A stretch of 47,380 nucleotides of DNA, taken from assembly GCA_001662425.1 (NCBI GenBank), contig BDDC01000664.1, forward strand, positions 2,231 through 49,610. Reading direction: 5' to 3'. Source of the DNA: Chlamydomonas sphaeroides. Taxonomy: Eukaryota; Chlorophyta; Chlorophyceae; Chlamydomonadales; Chlamydomonadaceae. This document shows positions 1 through 9,303 of this stretch, in pieces. A model generated the notes under the pieces. That model was not told the DNA's origin. It did not search any database and saw nothing but the letters and a program-made list of their open reading frames with translations. The translations under genes and the position numbers were made by a program. Position 1 is the first letter of the stretch, and every line of letters begins with the position of its first letter.

Positions 1-39
1 ATCGCAGAGTAACCACAAGCTCATTCGCCAATTCGCATA

Positions 40-282
40 CACGCCTGCCGCCCGGGGTGATGAACAGATTCATTCTGTTGCCTTCCTGTTGAGCCCTTTC
101 GGGCCTTGATGTTGTTTCTACACGAGGTTGCTGACCTGCCGATTGCATTGAAATCACATACCGCCACTCGCCCGCTAGCACGCACGCCTGCCGCCCGGAG
201 TGATGAACAGATTCATTCTGTTGCCTTCCTGTTGAGCCCTTTCGGGCCTTGATGTTGTTTCTACACGAGATTGCTGACCGGC
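40..282. repeat. Two-copy direct repeat, about 100 bp, period 143
   Basis: The stretch 40-139 recurs at 183-282 with only a few mismatches (for example the shared run tgatgaacagattcattctg). The copies are separated by about 43 bp of unrelated sequence. The repeat lies upstream of the first visible NOP14 exon, so it is most likely intronic. It has no coding potential of its own. Confidence 0.9.
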
Positions 283-482
283 CCAGCCATTACTCGCATA
301 CAGCAGCACGCACGCCCCGCCCCCACACACGCTTTGCCTCGCGCGCGCTCGTCGCAGCGCCACACATCCCGCCCCCCACCACCCTCTTCACCGCACCACA
401 CCTCACCACGCCCACACCACCCACCCATTCACCCATCCCCTCCCTCGCCCTCGCCCTTTCCTTACCCTCCCCCACCTCGCAG

Positions 483-1189
483 CGCCTCGGTGCTGCAGCA
501 GCTCACCTCGTGCTCGGACGCCTGCGTGGCCTCGCGGCGGCCGCTGACGCACCCCAGCCGCGGCCGGCGCGCGCCGGGCGTGGTGCCGGCCCACGCCGTG
601 CGCGAGTTCAACCCGCGCTTCGAGGAGGGCTTCGTGGCGGGTCGCGACTACGACCCCGACCGCACGCGCGCCGAGGAGCGCCGCCTCAAGCGCTCACTGG
701 TCAAGGAGCGGCGCGGTGCGTGGGCGTGCGGGGCTGCCGGGGTGTTCGTGTGGGTGTTCGTGTGGGTGTGGGCGGGGCTCGGCGGGGTGGGCTGTGGGAC
801 ACGTGGTGCATGGGCAGGGGCAGCGCGGCGCGGCGTTCAGGGGACCGGCCGGGGTCACAGGGGGGGCGCTGCGGGCCCTGCGTCCTCGCCCTGCCCTGGC
901 CGCAAGCCTCTCCTGCTCTGGCACCCACCGCCGATCCTCTGCGCCGCTCCCTCCCATCCCTCTACCATTCTTGCCCTCCTCCCCAGGCGCCATGCGCGAG
1001 CTGCGCCGCGACGCCGCCTTCATGGCCGACCAGCGCGACGCGGAGCGCAGCGCGGTGGACGCGGAGCGGCTGGCGAGCGAGAAGAGCTTCTACGCCGAGC
1101 TGCAGCGCCAGGAGGCGGACATGAAGAGCGGCGGGCAGGGCGGCATGAACCCGCACCTGCGCAAGAAGAAGGGCGGCGGCAGGAAGTGA
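483..1189 (+). CDS. NOP14: NOP14-like nucleolar protein, C-terminal exons (5' partial)
   Basis: Two exons are visible, 483..715 and 987..1189, ending in TGA; earlier exons lie outside the window. The first follows an acceptor at 481-482 and ends in phase 1 at a gtgcgt donor. The second follows a pyrimidine tract and ccccag, and the phases agree. The product ends with the typical NOP14 tail: VREFNPRFEEGFVAGRDYDP, then a basic helix (EERRLKRSLVKERRGAMREL) and a charged helical end finishing in a lysine/arginine-rich tail (KKKGGGRK). NOP14 is a nucleolar component of the small-subunit processome needed for 18S rRNA maturation and 40S assembly; that role is taken from the family. A TGTAA at 1264, the usual volvocine polyadenylation signal, lies 75 bp past the stop. 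The Gly-Gly-rich spacer near the end is longer than in animals and fungi. Confidence 0.88.
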
Positions 1190-2108
1190 GGGGGCGGCGG
1201 AGGCGGCCGTTGGGAGGCGGCTGGCGGCAGGGCGTGCGTGTGGTTTGGCTGGCTTGAAAGCGCTGTAACGCGCGTAAGCAGAGGCCTCCGCTGAGTCCCA
1301 TATCGCTTCGGCAGTGCGGCCCTTCCGCAGCAGCTGCACATACTCCAAGCCCGTGCGCACTCCGGCATATCCGCAAATCCAAGGCAGCCGCATCATTCCC
1401 GCCAAGGGACCCGCTTCAGGCGGCGCTGCATGTGGGTGGCGCAGCTCTTGTGCTGCGTGCTCGTGTTCATTCTTATTCCTCGAGAAGCGTGCTCGGGAGA
1501 CGGCCTCTCCAACAACGGGCCGTGGCGGGACCGAGGGCAGGGCGGAGTGCCTGTGTTGGAGCGATGCCCCGGCGTTCCCGCAAGCCCCATGCAAGCCCTG
1601 CCTGCCATGGCGGCCCCGGGTCAGCGGGCACGAGGGGTGCGGCTGGGAGCATTGAACCTGTGATGCGCATTGCGCCAAAGTGGCCACCCAGTGCGGCGAG
1701 GACCCAGGAGGCCTCGAGAGCGCGGTGGGTGCAGGCCGTAGCCATGCGCACATGAAGTGGCATCGGTTCACAGAGGCGAGGCGAGGCGCTTGAGCTCCAG
1801 GCGGCTTATTTCCGGCAGAGTTTTTAGACGCTACATGGTGCGCGCTGGCCCCCTGCGTCCGACGCCAGCCGGAATCGTCGCTCTTTGGGGGCGGACGGGA
1901 AGTGGGGGAGATGCCGCGCGTGGAGGGAGGTCCGGTTGGCATGTTGCTCACCATGATTGCGAAGTATGCGTGATGGCATATGCCTCAGCTGGCGCGAGAA
2001 GAGCGATCGGGCTGGGGTTTTGAGCAATTGCGCAGGGGGCAGGGCAGCTCCGCATCGGCACATTGTTCGAGCTGCTGTAGAATTCTTCTGCCAAACTCTC
2101 AGACGTTC
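1190..2108. other. NOP14 3' region and intergenic spacer
   Basis: The stretch holds the NOP14 3' end with a TGTAA motif at 1264-1268, then about 800 bp where I see no splice-consistent coding sequence on either strand. It should contain the NOP14 3' UTR and the promoter and 5' UTR of the gene starting at 2109. Confidence 0.5.
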
Positions 2109-3726
2109 ATGACCGAACCCCAACGCTACTCGCCCTGCGACTGGCTGCACTTCTCCATCTCGCCGAATGCGCTGCCCTCGGAGCTGGTCGTGCAGAAGCG
2201 CTTCTACGTCTACCCGCTGCGTTTAAAGTTAGCTGCTGCCTGGGACATCGAGGAGCGCAAGCTACGGCCACAGGCCAGCGTCAAGGTGCCTCGCCCGTCC
2301 CTACTTCCCAACCCCGCCCCTCTGCAAGCCCAGACCCGCACGCGCGCTTGCCCCACCTCCTCCCCCACCCCTTGACTTCCTTACAAACCACCAGGAACAG
2401 TTGCTGGGTGGCAGCCTCCACTATCTGGTCAGCCAGAGGGCGCTCGAGTACCGGTGCGTTCGACCGTCGACGCGTGCGTGTGCGTGGACCCATGCGGGCG
2501 CACTGGCGCTCCCGCTGACTCTTGGTTGACGCGACCTGCACACAGTAACGGGGATCCAGCCAATCAGCCAGCCAGCCCCGCCAACACGCAACAACCTGCT
2601 GTTGACTCGCCGTTTCGTCCTACACACCACAACACCACGCCAGCCCGCGCCGGCACAGCTCCCCAGGCCGTCGCCGCCCCCCGACTGTCCCTTGCGCCGG
2701 CCTGCTGGCTTCCTTATCTACCGGTACAGCTCATCACGTCCTGCGGCTCAGCCCCTCCGCCCCTGCCTCCCGCCCGCCCCCGCAGCAAGCGCTTCGGCCT
2801 GCTGGGCCTCGCCTCAGCGCACGTGTGGTCCCAGTGGCAGCTGCCCTCCCCCGGCTCCCCCTCCCTGTCCGCCAACTGGTGGCGGCCCCGAGTGGGCTGC
2901 AGCCTGGCCCTGGGCGACGGACCCGCGCCGCTTGCCGGGCTGCTGAGGGGCCAGGTGAGAGGACGGGTGGACGGGCGGACACCGATGGCTGGGTGGGACC
3001 GTGTGGGCGGGGCGCCCGTGCGCACGGGCTGCTGTGGGATGAAGGAATCGGGCAACAGGACGGGCGTGCTGCGACCATGGGGCCTGCACCTCCCTGGCTC
3101 AGAGCCTGGCTGTGCCCCTGTCCCGCAGGTGACTGCGCTGCCGGCGCTGCTGCTGCGGCCGCTGACGCTCGAGTCCAAGACCCGCGTGTGGCTGGGCGGC
3201 GGCGTGCGAGCCAAGGTGCGGGGGGTTGGGGTGGCTGGACGGCCGTGGCCGCAGCTTGCCCTTGCCCACGTGGCCCACCAGGCCGCCGCCCCCGCTTCGG
3301 CAACCTCCCTACACGCTGGCGGCGAAGCTCCGCCTGGTTCCGGCCTGCCGCCTCGCCTGCCGCCCTCTGTGCTGCGCCGCACCTCAGTCGCATGGACCCT
3401 GCCGCAGCGCTACCTGGAGCCCAGCCTGCGCCTGCGCCTGCGCCTGCCCTTGTGGAGTACCGCGATGCGATGTGTGGATGGATACATCGGATGCGGATGA
3501 GTGCGTCCTTGACATGATGCGGCATTGCACTCTCCTGCCGCAGTTCTACCTTGAGTCCAGCCTGCGCCTGCCTCGGCGGCTGTCGCTGTGGGCCGACGGG
3601 TCCGGCCTGCACCAGTCGGGCGGCGGCGGCGAGGAGGAGGACGAGGAGGACCGAGGGCCGGGCGGCGGCGGCGGTCCCTCGCTGGCCGTGCGGCTGCGGC
3701 GGTCGGCGCTGGTGCTGGAACTGTGA
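2109..3726 (+). CDS. Hypothetical five-exon protein, 224 residues
   Basis: Predicted exons are 2109..2285, 2395..2453, 2786..2954, 3129..3215 and 3544..3726. All junctions are GT-AG and the reading phases agree across the four introns (0, 2, 0, 0), giving 675 nt including the stop. I do not recognise the family. The first 130 residues alternate charged and hydrophobic positions with several aromatics (RFYVYPLRLKLAAAW, SAHVWSQWQLP, NWWRPRVGCSLALG), and the C-terminal part has similar segments (TRVWLGGGVRAK, FYLESSLRLPRRLSLW). This pattern would suit a beta-rich or beta-barrel organelle envelope protein, but that is only an impression. A Gly/Glu/Asp-rich linker precedes the hydrophobic C-terminus. 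No signal peptide is obvious. The start chosen is the first ATG of the open exon. The stop is only 130 bp before the next gene's ATG. Confidence 0.6.
3402..3465 (+). repeat. Intronic partial copy of the last exon's start
   Basis: Inside intron 4 of the gene at 2109-3726, a gccgcag acceptor-like motif is followed by sequence reading RYLEPSLRLRLRLPLW. The true exon 5 at 3544 reads FYLESSLRLPRRLSLW after the same kind of acceptor. The copy lacks a usable continuation, so it looks like a decayed exon duplication or a decoy acceptor. Confidence 0.6.
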
Positions 3727-3856
3727 GGCGCATCGGCTGCTGAGGGCCGGGGCGACCCCTGGGTCGGCTGCCGAGCGGTAGCCGCCTGCGCAGGAGCGCA
3801 CACACAGTCAGTCAGAGGCCTCGGTCAGGCGGCGGAGCGGAGCAGCTGCGGCCGAG

Positions 3857-6800
3857 ATGAGCCTGGAGCGCGTCGAGGTGACGCACGGTGAGCGGGGCAT
3901 GGCGGATTGCTTGGGTGCCTTCTGCTGCGCGCCACAAGCACACATAGCGCATCACAGCCATAGGCGTAGTGGTGGCGTGTGACAGCTGTGAGCGGCACGT
4001 GGCGGCGCACCCGGGGGCGGGGTTGGGTCGGGCTGCGGCCTTGGGTTTGCAGCGCCGCGGGCCGGCCGGCTGGACACAGCCTCTCCTTACTACGATGATT
4101 TAGGCTGCCGTGACCTGGAGGGGGCTGGCAGCTTACGCCTCATGAGAGGTCAGTCATCTGCTGCGGGGCGCATGGCGCCTCCGCGTGGGCGGTATGGCTG
4201 GGCCCGCCCTTGCGCGCGCGGGACGCGCCGCCCTCTAGCCTCCAGCCTGCAGGATGCGCTGCCGCCCCCTGCGGCTCCCACGCACTCACACACCCGGTTC
4301 GCGTGCGTGCCGACGCGCCCGACTCCCCGCCTGCCCCCCTCCTCCTCCCTGACTGCCCGGCGCCAGAGGTGCTGCTGGCGATGCTGACGCACGCGCACTC
4401 CACGGAGGCGGAGGAGGTCATGGGGCTGCTGCTGGGACACATACGGGTGGGTGCCGGCGAGGGCCGGGCAAGGCAGGAGGGCTGCGGGGGCAGCGGGGGC
4501 TGCCTGCATACGGGTGGGTGCCGGGTGGGCAGCGGGGGCTGCGGGGGCTGCCTGCATCATGCGACTCGCTACCGCTGTGTGCGCCGCCGCTGCAGCGGTG
4601 GCGCGGCAATGCTCATGGGGGCGGGGGGCGGGGGCGAACCCCGCTCAGCGCATTGAGGTCGAGGCACGGGACGCACTGCCGCTGGTGCCCGCCGGCGTCG
4701 CGACGTCGGGTGCTCGGTCGCAGCCGCTGCAGCCGCGGCCTGCGGCGCCCTGCCCCTCCCAGCTCCCGCCCGGGCCCTGCTCGCAACCTGCTCCTGGCCT
4801 CTGCGCCTAGCCTGCCCTTCCCCCTTCTCTCACCCCCCCTGCTGCCACCCAGCCCGACCCCGCCTGCGGTGGCCGCCTGGTGTGTCGGGTGGCAGTGGCC
4901 TTCCCCCAGATCCGGACCGACAGGCGAAAGGTGCGGCGGCAAGCGACCTGGCGTTGGCTGCCGTCACGCCAACAGCGGCGGCGGGCTGGGAGCTTGTTCC
5001 AGGGAGTTCGCGGGCGGCGGGTGGGTGGACGGCCTTGATGGGTGTGCAGTTGGGGGCTGCCGGGCGGCGGCCGGGTGGACGGTCAGCGGCTGTGGTGCGG
5101 CGCAACCCATGGCATGATGGCAACGTACCGCCCGGCCCCGCCTCTCCGACGGCCCCTGCCAGGACCGGGTCGAGTCGTCGCCCGAGCAGCTGGCGCGCTG
5201 CTCGGCGCACGCGGAGCGGCTGAGCGTCGAGTGGGGCAGCCCGGTGCGGGTGGTGGGCTGGTACCACAGCCACCCGCACATCACGGTGCTGCCCAGCCAC
5301 GTGGACGTGCGCACGCAGGTGGGAGGGCTGGGACTGCATCTCTGTTGAATTGACTATCAAGCATCATACACGCAAGGTTGTCATACATACATACGGTACA
5401 TAGCTGCTACACCGCCGTGCTGCCCAGCCACGTAGCCGTGCGCGCGCAGGCGGGGCGGGTGATGGGTTGCACGGCTTGATGCTGTTTGATGTTGTTTGCG
5501 AAGCCAGGCTTCCAAACCAGCCAGGCGCGCCGCCCCAAGGCCACGTTCCAGGTGCCGCGCCCAGCAGCCTGCTATCAGATGAATCCGTGTTGCGGCCGTC
5601 ATGCTGTATTGCATCTGGAGCGAGTCACCCTGCACGCGCTCCTGTCCTACCCCACCCCCCTCATCCCCCCAGGCCATGTACCAAATGCTGGACCCCGGCT
5701 TCATTGGCCTCATCGTGTCGGCCTTCAACCCCGACCCGGCCAGCCGCGGAGGCAGCCTGCAGCTCACGGCCTTCCAGTCGGGGCCCGAGGGCGCAGCGGG
5801 CGGAGGCGGAGGCGACGGCGCAGGTGCTTTGGGGCGGGTGATGCGGGCCGAGGACCGAGCAGGGCCTCGCTACCTCATGCCTCCGCCACCAATCCCACCA
5901 TGCACAGTGCATCCAACCAACAAAGCAACACAACAACCAGTCACCCACCAAGCCACGCCAACCGACCCAACCCCGCCAACCCGACCCCGCAGGCGGTCCC
6001 ATGGTCCGGCGGCCCGTGCCGCTGGCGCTGGTGGCGCCCGCCTCCCCCCTGGAGGTGGGGCTGGGAACCTCGCCATGCGTGCATGCGTGCTCTGCGGCAT
6101 GTGGTGCTTCTCATGTGGCCCCTGCTTCTTACGTGGCCCCTGCTTCTCATGTGGCCGCATCACATCCCGTGCCAACGCCCAGGGGTGGGCCTACCGAGCT
6201 AGACACGTGGGAGGGCTTGGAAGACACACCTGTGGAAGGCAAACCCTGCCAACTCCTTCCCTTCCTCCGCGCCCTGCAGGCCTCCTCGCTGTACGACATG
6301 GCCTCCGTGGGCCGCACGCTGCTGCTGGAGGAGGCGGGCGTGTACGGCAAGGCCCGCCAGGCGGCGGCGGCGGCTCGGGGAGCGGGCGGCGGCGGGGGCA
6401 GCAGGTGGGTTGGGTTAGGCCGGGCAGCCGCGCGGGCGGTGCTGTTCCTCGGGCCCCCGTGCTGGCACCGGCGGTGGCTTGGGGGAAGGGGCTTGCGCTC
6501 GAAGCGTGTAGGGTGGCAGCTCGCCGTGTGTCTACGCCTCCTAGTGGCCCCCGCTCCCGACTCTCTGCCTTCCCCGCTCCCGACTCTCTGCCTCCCCCGC
6601 TCCCGACTCCTCGCCTCCCCCGCTCCCGACTCCTCGCCTTCCCGCTGGGCCCCCTCCGTAGCACCGCGCTGGCCGAGGTCCACCACGCGGGGGTGTACCA
6701 GGTGGGGCTGGGGCGGGCAACATGCCTGCAGCTGCCGATGACCGCGACGCCCGTCATGAAGGGCCGCCTCAACATGCCCGGCGTCGCCCCACCGTCTGCT

Positions 6801-7460
6801 GCGGTCCCATCGCACCCACGCACCGCGCAGCCCCTGGCCCGCCTGCCTGGGCCCCTGCCGCGAGGCCCTGTCCCGGGCACGAACCCTGGGAACACCCCCG
6901 GAGTCCGGACCCCTCTCTCCCCGCCCGCCCCCGCCCGCCCCCGTCCCCAACCCCAGGCGCACCTGGTCCGCCTGGCGGCCGCCTGCCTGGGCCCCTGCCG
7001 CGAGGCGGTGGCGGGGCTGGCGGCGCAGCAGCAGGTGCAGCGGCGGCAGCTGCAGGAGCAGGTGAGGGGGCCGGTGCGGGGGGAGGCTGCAGGAGCACCG
7101 CTGCAGCCCACCGCCAGGACATTGCTGCAAAGGTTGCAAAGGCGCATGGCGGCATGGGGCCGTGTGCCAGCGTGTGTGAAGGCGCTGCCGGGACGCTGCG
7201 TGCGGGGCAACCAAAACAGCTCATCGCTGTCGTGCCCCATGGCCCCCCCCCCGCCGCAGGTGGCAGCGCTGGAGGCGCAGGTGGCGGCGGCGGCGATGCG
7301 AAAGCTGCAGCTGCAGCAGCAGCCGGGGCAGCAGCAGCAGCGGCAGGCGGTGGCGGGAGGCCAGGGCCCGGCGCAGGCGCAGGCGCAGGCGGGCACGGAG
7401 CCGGCGGGCCCGAGGCCGCAAGAGGCCGCTGCCGCGGCGATGGGGCAGGCGGGTCCGTAG
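3857..7460 (+). CDS. BRCC3: BRCC36-type JAMM/MPN+ deubiquitinase, ten exons
   Basis: Predicted exons: 3857..3887, 4367..4446, 4853..4930, 5163..5318, 5673..5823, 5993..6054, 6280..6404, 6662..6701, 6957..7061, 7260..7460. All are GT-AG with matching phases, giving 342 residues, close to plant and animal BRCC36. The N-terminus carries AHSTEAEEVMGLLLG, with Glu27 matching the catalytic Glu33 of human BRCC36. The JAMM motif HSHPHITVLPSHVDVRTQ gives His98, His100, Ser108 and Asp111. DRVESSPEQL and AMYQMLDPGFIGLIVSAFNP are family signatures. The C-terminal third is a Gln-rich, probably coiled-coil region with an Ala/Gln tail. By family, the enzyme cleaves K63-linked ubiquitin as the active subunit of BRCA1-A or BRISC complexes. 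All zinc ligands are present, so it should be active. The short exon 1 and the sequence between exons 2 and 3 are the least certain parts. Confidence 0.9.
4441..4560 (+). repeat. Internal duplication in BRCC36 intron 2
   Basis: The block beginning atacgggtgggtgccgg at the exon 2 donor recurs about 65 bp downstream (from about 4508), each followed by a G-rich agcgggggctg stretch. The repeat duplicates the donor site itself (atacgg/gtgggt), so a decoy donor lies inside the intron. Confidence 0.7.
5406..5455 (+). repeat. Degenerate copy of the JAMM exon end in BRCC36 intron 4
   Basis: The stretch gtgctgcccagccacgt at 5418 repeats the end of exon 4 (5288-5318). The copy would read VLPSHVAVRAQ where the true exon reads VLPSHVDVRTQ, so the zinc-binding Asp is replaced by Ala. 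It also lacks a donor equivalent. It appears to be a short intronic duplication of coding sequence. Confidence 0.7.
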
Positions 7461-8380
7461 CGTGCTGCGCTGCGTCGCGGGGTGGCCTCCAGTAACGAGC
7501 CAGCAGGGAGGTCAGCAGGGCGGGGTACCTGAGGCAACCCATGTGGCTGGGGTGCCGCGGCACCCGGCGCGCGAGCGCGAGCGCGGCATGTTGGGCGAAG
7601 GGGTTGGGCGCTGGCCTCCCGCCACCGGGCTAGAAGGATGCTGCTGCGGTCGTCTGGATGTGGTAGCGTGTGGAGGGCTGCCGGTACGTGGCGGCTGTGA
7701 GGGTGGCAGCTTGTCAGCCGCGGGGATGTACGCGTGGTGACGTGTGAGGCGCCTGCGGTGCGGTGGGGGCCGCAGCCCGGCATGCCACGTTGCAACCTCA
7801 GCTACACAGGGGCCGAACGTCCAAGCAGCCAGGGTCTGTCCACGTTGCAACCTCAGCTACACAGGGGCCGAATGTCCAAGCAGCCAGGGTCTGTCCGGCA
7901 CGCAAGGTGCCCATCGTGCATCGTCAGTCCCCACGGGCCGCCGCAAATCAATGGTTGCAACGCAGTCGCGCTTGCCTGCACGCCGACTAGTTACTCGACA
8001 GCCTGACCAGCACGCCGCCGCACATCGGCGGTGGTGACGCCGCTGTGCCCTCTCACTATTGTTGGGCACATACCTGACAATTGCCAACGGCCGCTGCTGC
8101 ACCAGACTACCCGGCAGAGCGGCAGTCGGGGCACTGCCGCAGCCGGTATGCGCTCCATGCCAGTGCCGCTCTACGACAGTGCCACCGAGCCAGCGGCACA
8201 AACAACACGCCACGCGTATGCAGGCCCCCGGCCTGGTGGCGCGGACCAGCGGACATGAGCTCGTCGAATTTGGAGCTAGGTGCCAGCCCTATCACCGTGG
8301 GCTCGCCCCTGCGCAGCTGGGACCGTCAACTACCCTTCACTGATAAATTTATGAACGTGATCACGGAGATTCGAGGACTT
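7461..8380. other. Intergenic region after BRCC36
   Basis: No gene is supportable here. The region includes the BRCC36 3' end and a two-copy 55-bp tandem repeat (listed separately). I found no clear TGTAA signal close to the BRCC36 stop. Confidence 0.5.
7786..7895. repeat. Two-copy 55-bp tandem repeat
   Basis: Units at 7786-7840 and 7841-7895 each begin cacgttgcaacctcagctac and end agccagggtctgtc. They differ at a single base (gaacgtcc versus gaatgtcc), so the duplication is recent. Confidence 0.95.
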
Positions 8381-8382
8381 GA

Positions 8383-9303
8383 CTCTGTGGGCGCAGCTCT
8401 GTTAGCCAACACACCCTTTTTGCCTGTCACAGCCCTATCAGGACCCTGACACGACCGTATCACGACGCTAACACTAACCTGGACCGCTTATCGTCTGCCT
8501 CAGCCCGGAACCTCGGCCCCTGGGACAGTATCAGTGCCCACGGCCCGGCGCCTGCGCCCTCGTTCCTCGCCCCGGCGCCTGAGCCCTCGCCCTTCAGCCC
8601 GACGCCTGAGACCTCGCCCTTCAGCCCAGTGCCTGCGCCCTTGTCCCTCGCCCCGGCGCCTGAGCCCTCGCCCTTGAGCCCGGTGCCTGAGCCCTCGCCC
8701 TTCAGCCCGGTGCCTGAGCCCTCGCCCTTCAGCCCGGCGCCTTTGTCCCTCGCCCCGGCGCCTGAGCCCTCGCCCTTTAACCCGGTGCCTGAGCCCTCGC
8801 CCTTGAGCCCGGTGCCTGAGTCCTCGCCCTTCAGCCCGGTGCCTGAGCCCTCGCCCTTCAGCCCGGCGCCCTCGTCCCTCGCCCCGGCGCCTCAGCTGCC
8901 GCAGGTGCCAGCTGGCCGCACGCCACCGCTAGCTGCTCACACACCTACGTCGGCTCCAAGTCAGCAACGCTCACCCCTCGAGCACTCCGCCATGCCATTG
9001 GCACCTACCCATCTGCCACAGCATCCGGCTGGCCTAGTCCCCCCTCCACACCACCAACGACACGAGAGACCTCACACGCGTCACCACAACCACCAAGTGC
9101 CGCGTGCGTATTATGCTGTTACCTTCCTTGCAAATGAATACACGGGCTGCAAGCCACAGCAATGTGACTCGGCCCCTAGCGGGGTCCTGCACCCCAGATC
9201 ATGCCCCAGCCAGCTGCTTGCGGCGACTGGAACCGCTTTTCAACCCCGAACGAGAGCACCTGGCCCTCAGCCGAGCGCCTCAGTAGCCGTCTGCTGCTCC
9301 TGA
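8383..9303 (+). other. Open frame with Pro/Ser-rich repeats, coding status unclear
   Basis: A plus-strand frame is open from about 8383 to the stop at 9303. From about 8530 it encodes repeats of nine residues such as PEPSPFSPV with interruptions of the LSLAPAP type. A Pro/His-rich segment and a short tail with several cysteines follow. No convincing ATG or splice-consistent upstream exon is visible, and the 3' end overlaps the terminal codons of MYND copy A on the other strand. Pro-Ser repeats of this sort occur in algal hydroxyproline-rich cell-wall glycoproteins, but without a signal peptide or pherophorin domain the match is compositional only. It may simply be a minisatellite that happens to be open. 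Confidence 0.3.
8530..8895. repeat. 27-bp proline-codon minisatellite
   Basis: Units of cctgagccctcgcccttcagcccggtg, 27 bp, recur about a dozen times, interspersed with a variant block (ttgtccctcgccccggcg). Substitutions are scattered among units (ttgagc, tttaac, gagtcc), so the array is not freshly expanded. Confidence 0.9.

Noticed and set aside
6191..7795. 534-codon minus-strand open frame opposite BRCC36
   Set aside because: It spans BRCC36 exons and introns alike and shows no domain; the plus-strand exons match a known family with consistent splicing.
8530..8895. Pherophorin or other named cell-wall gene
   Set aside because: Only the Pro-Ser composition matches; there is no signal peptide and no pherophorin domain.
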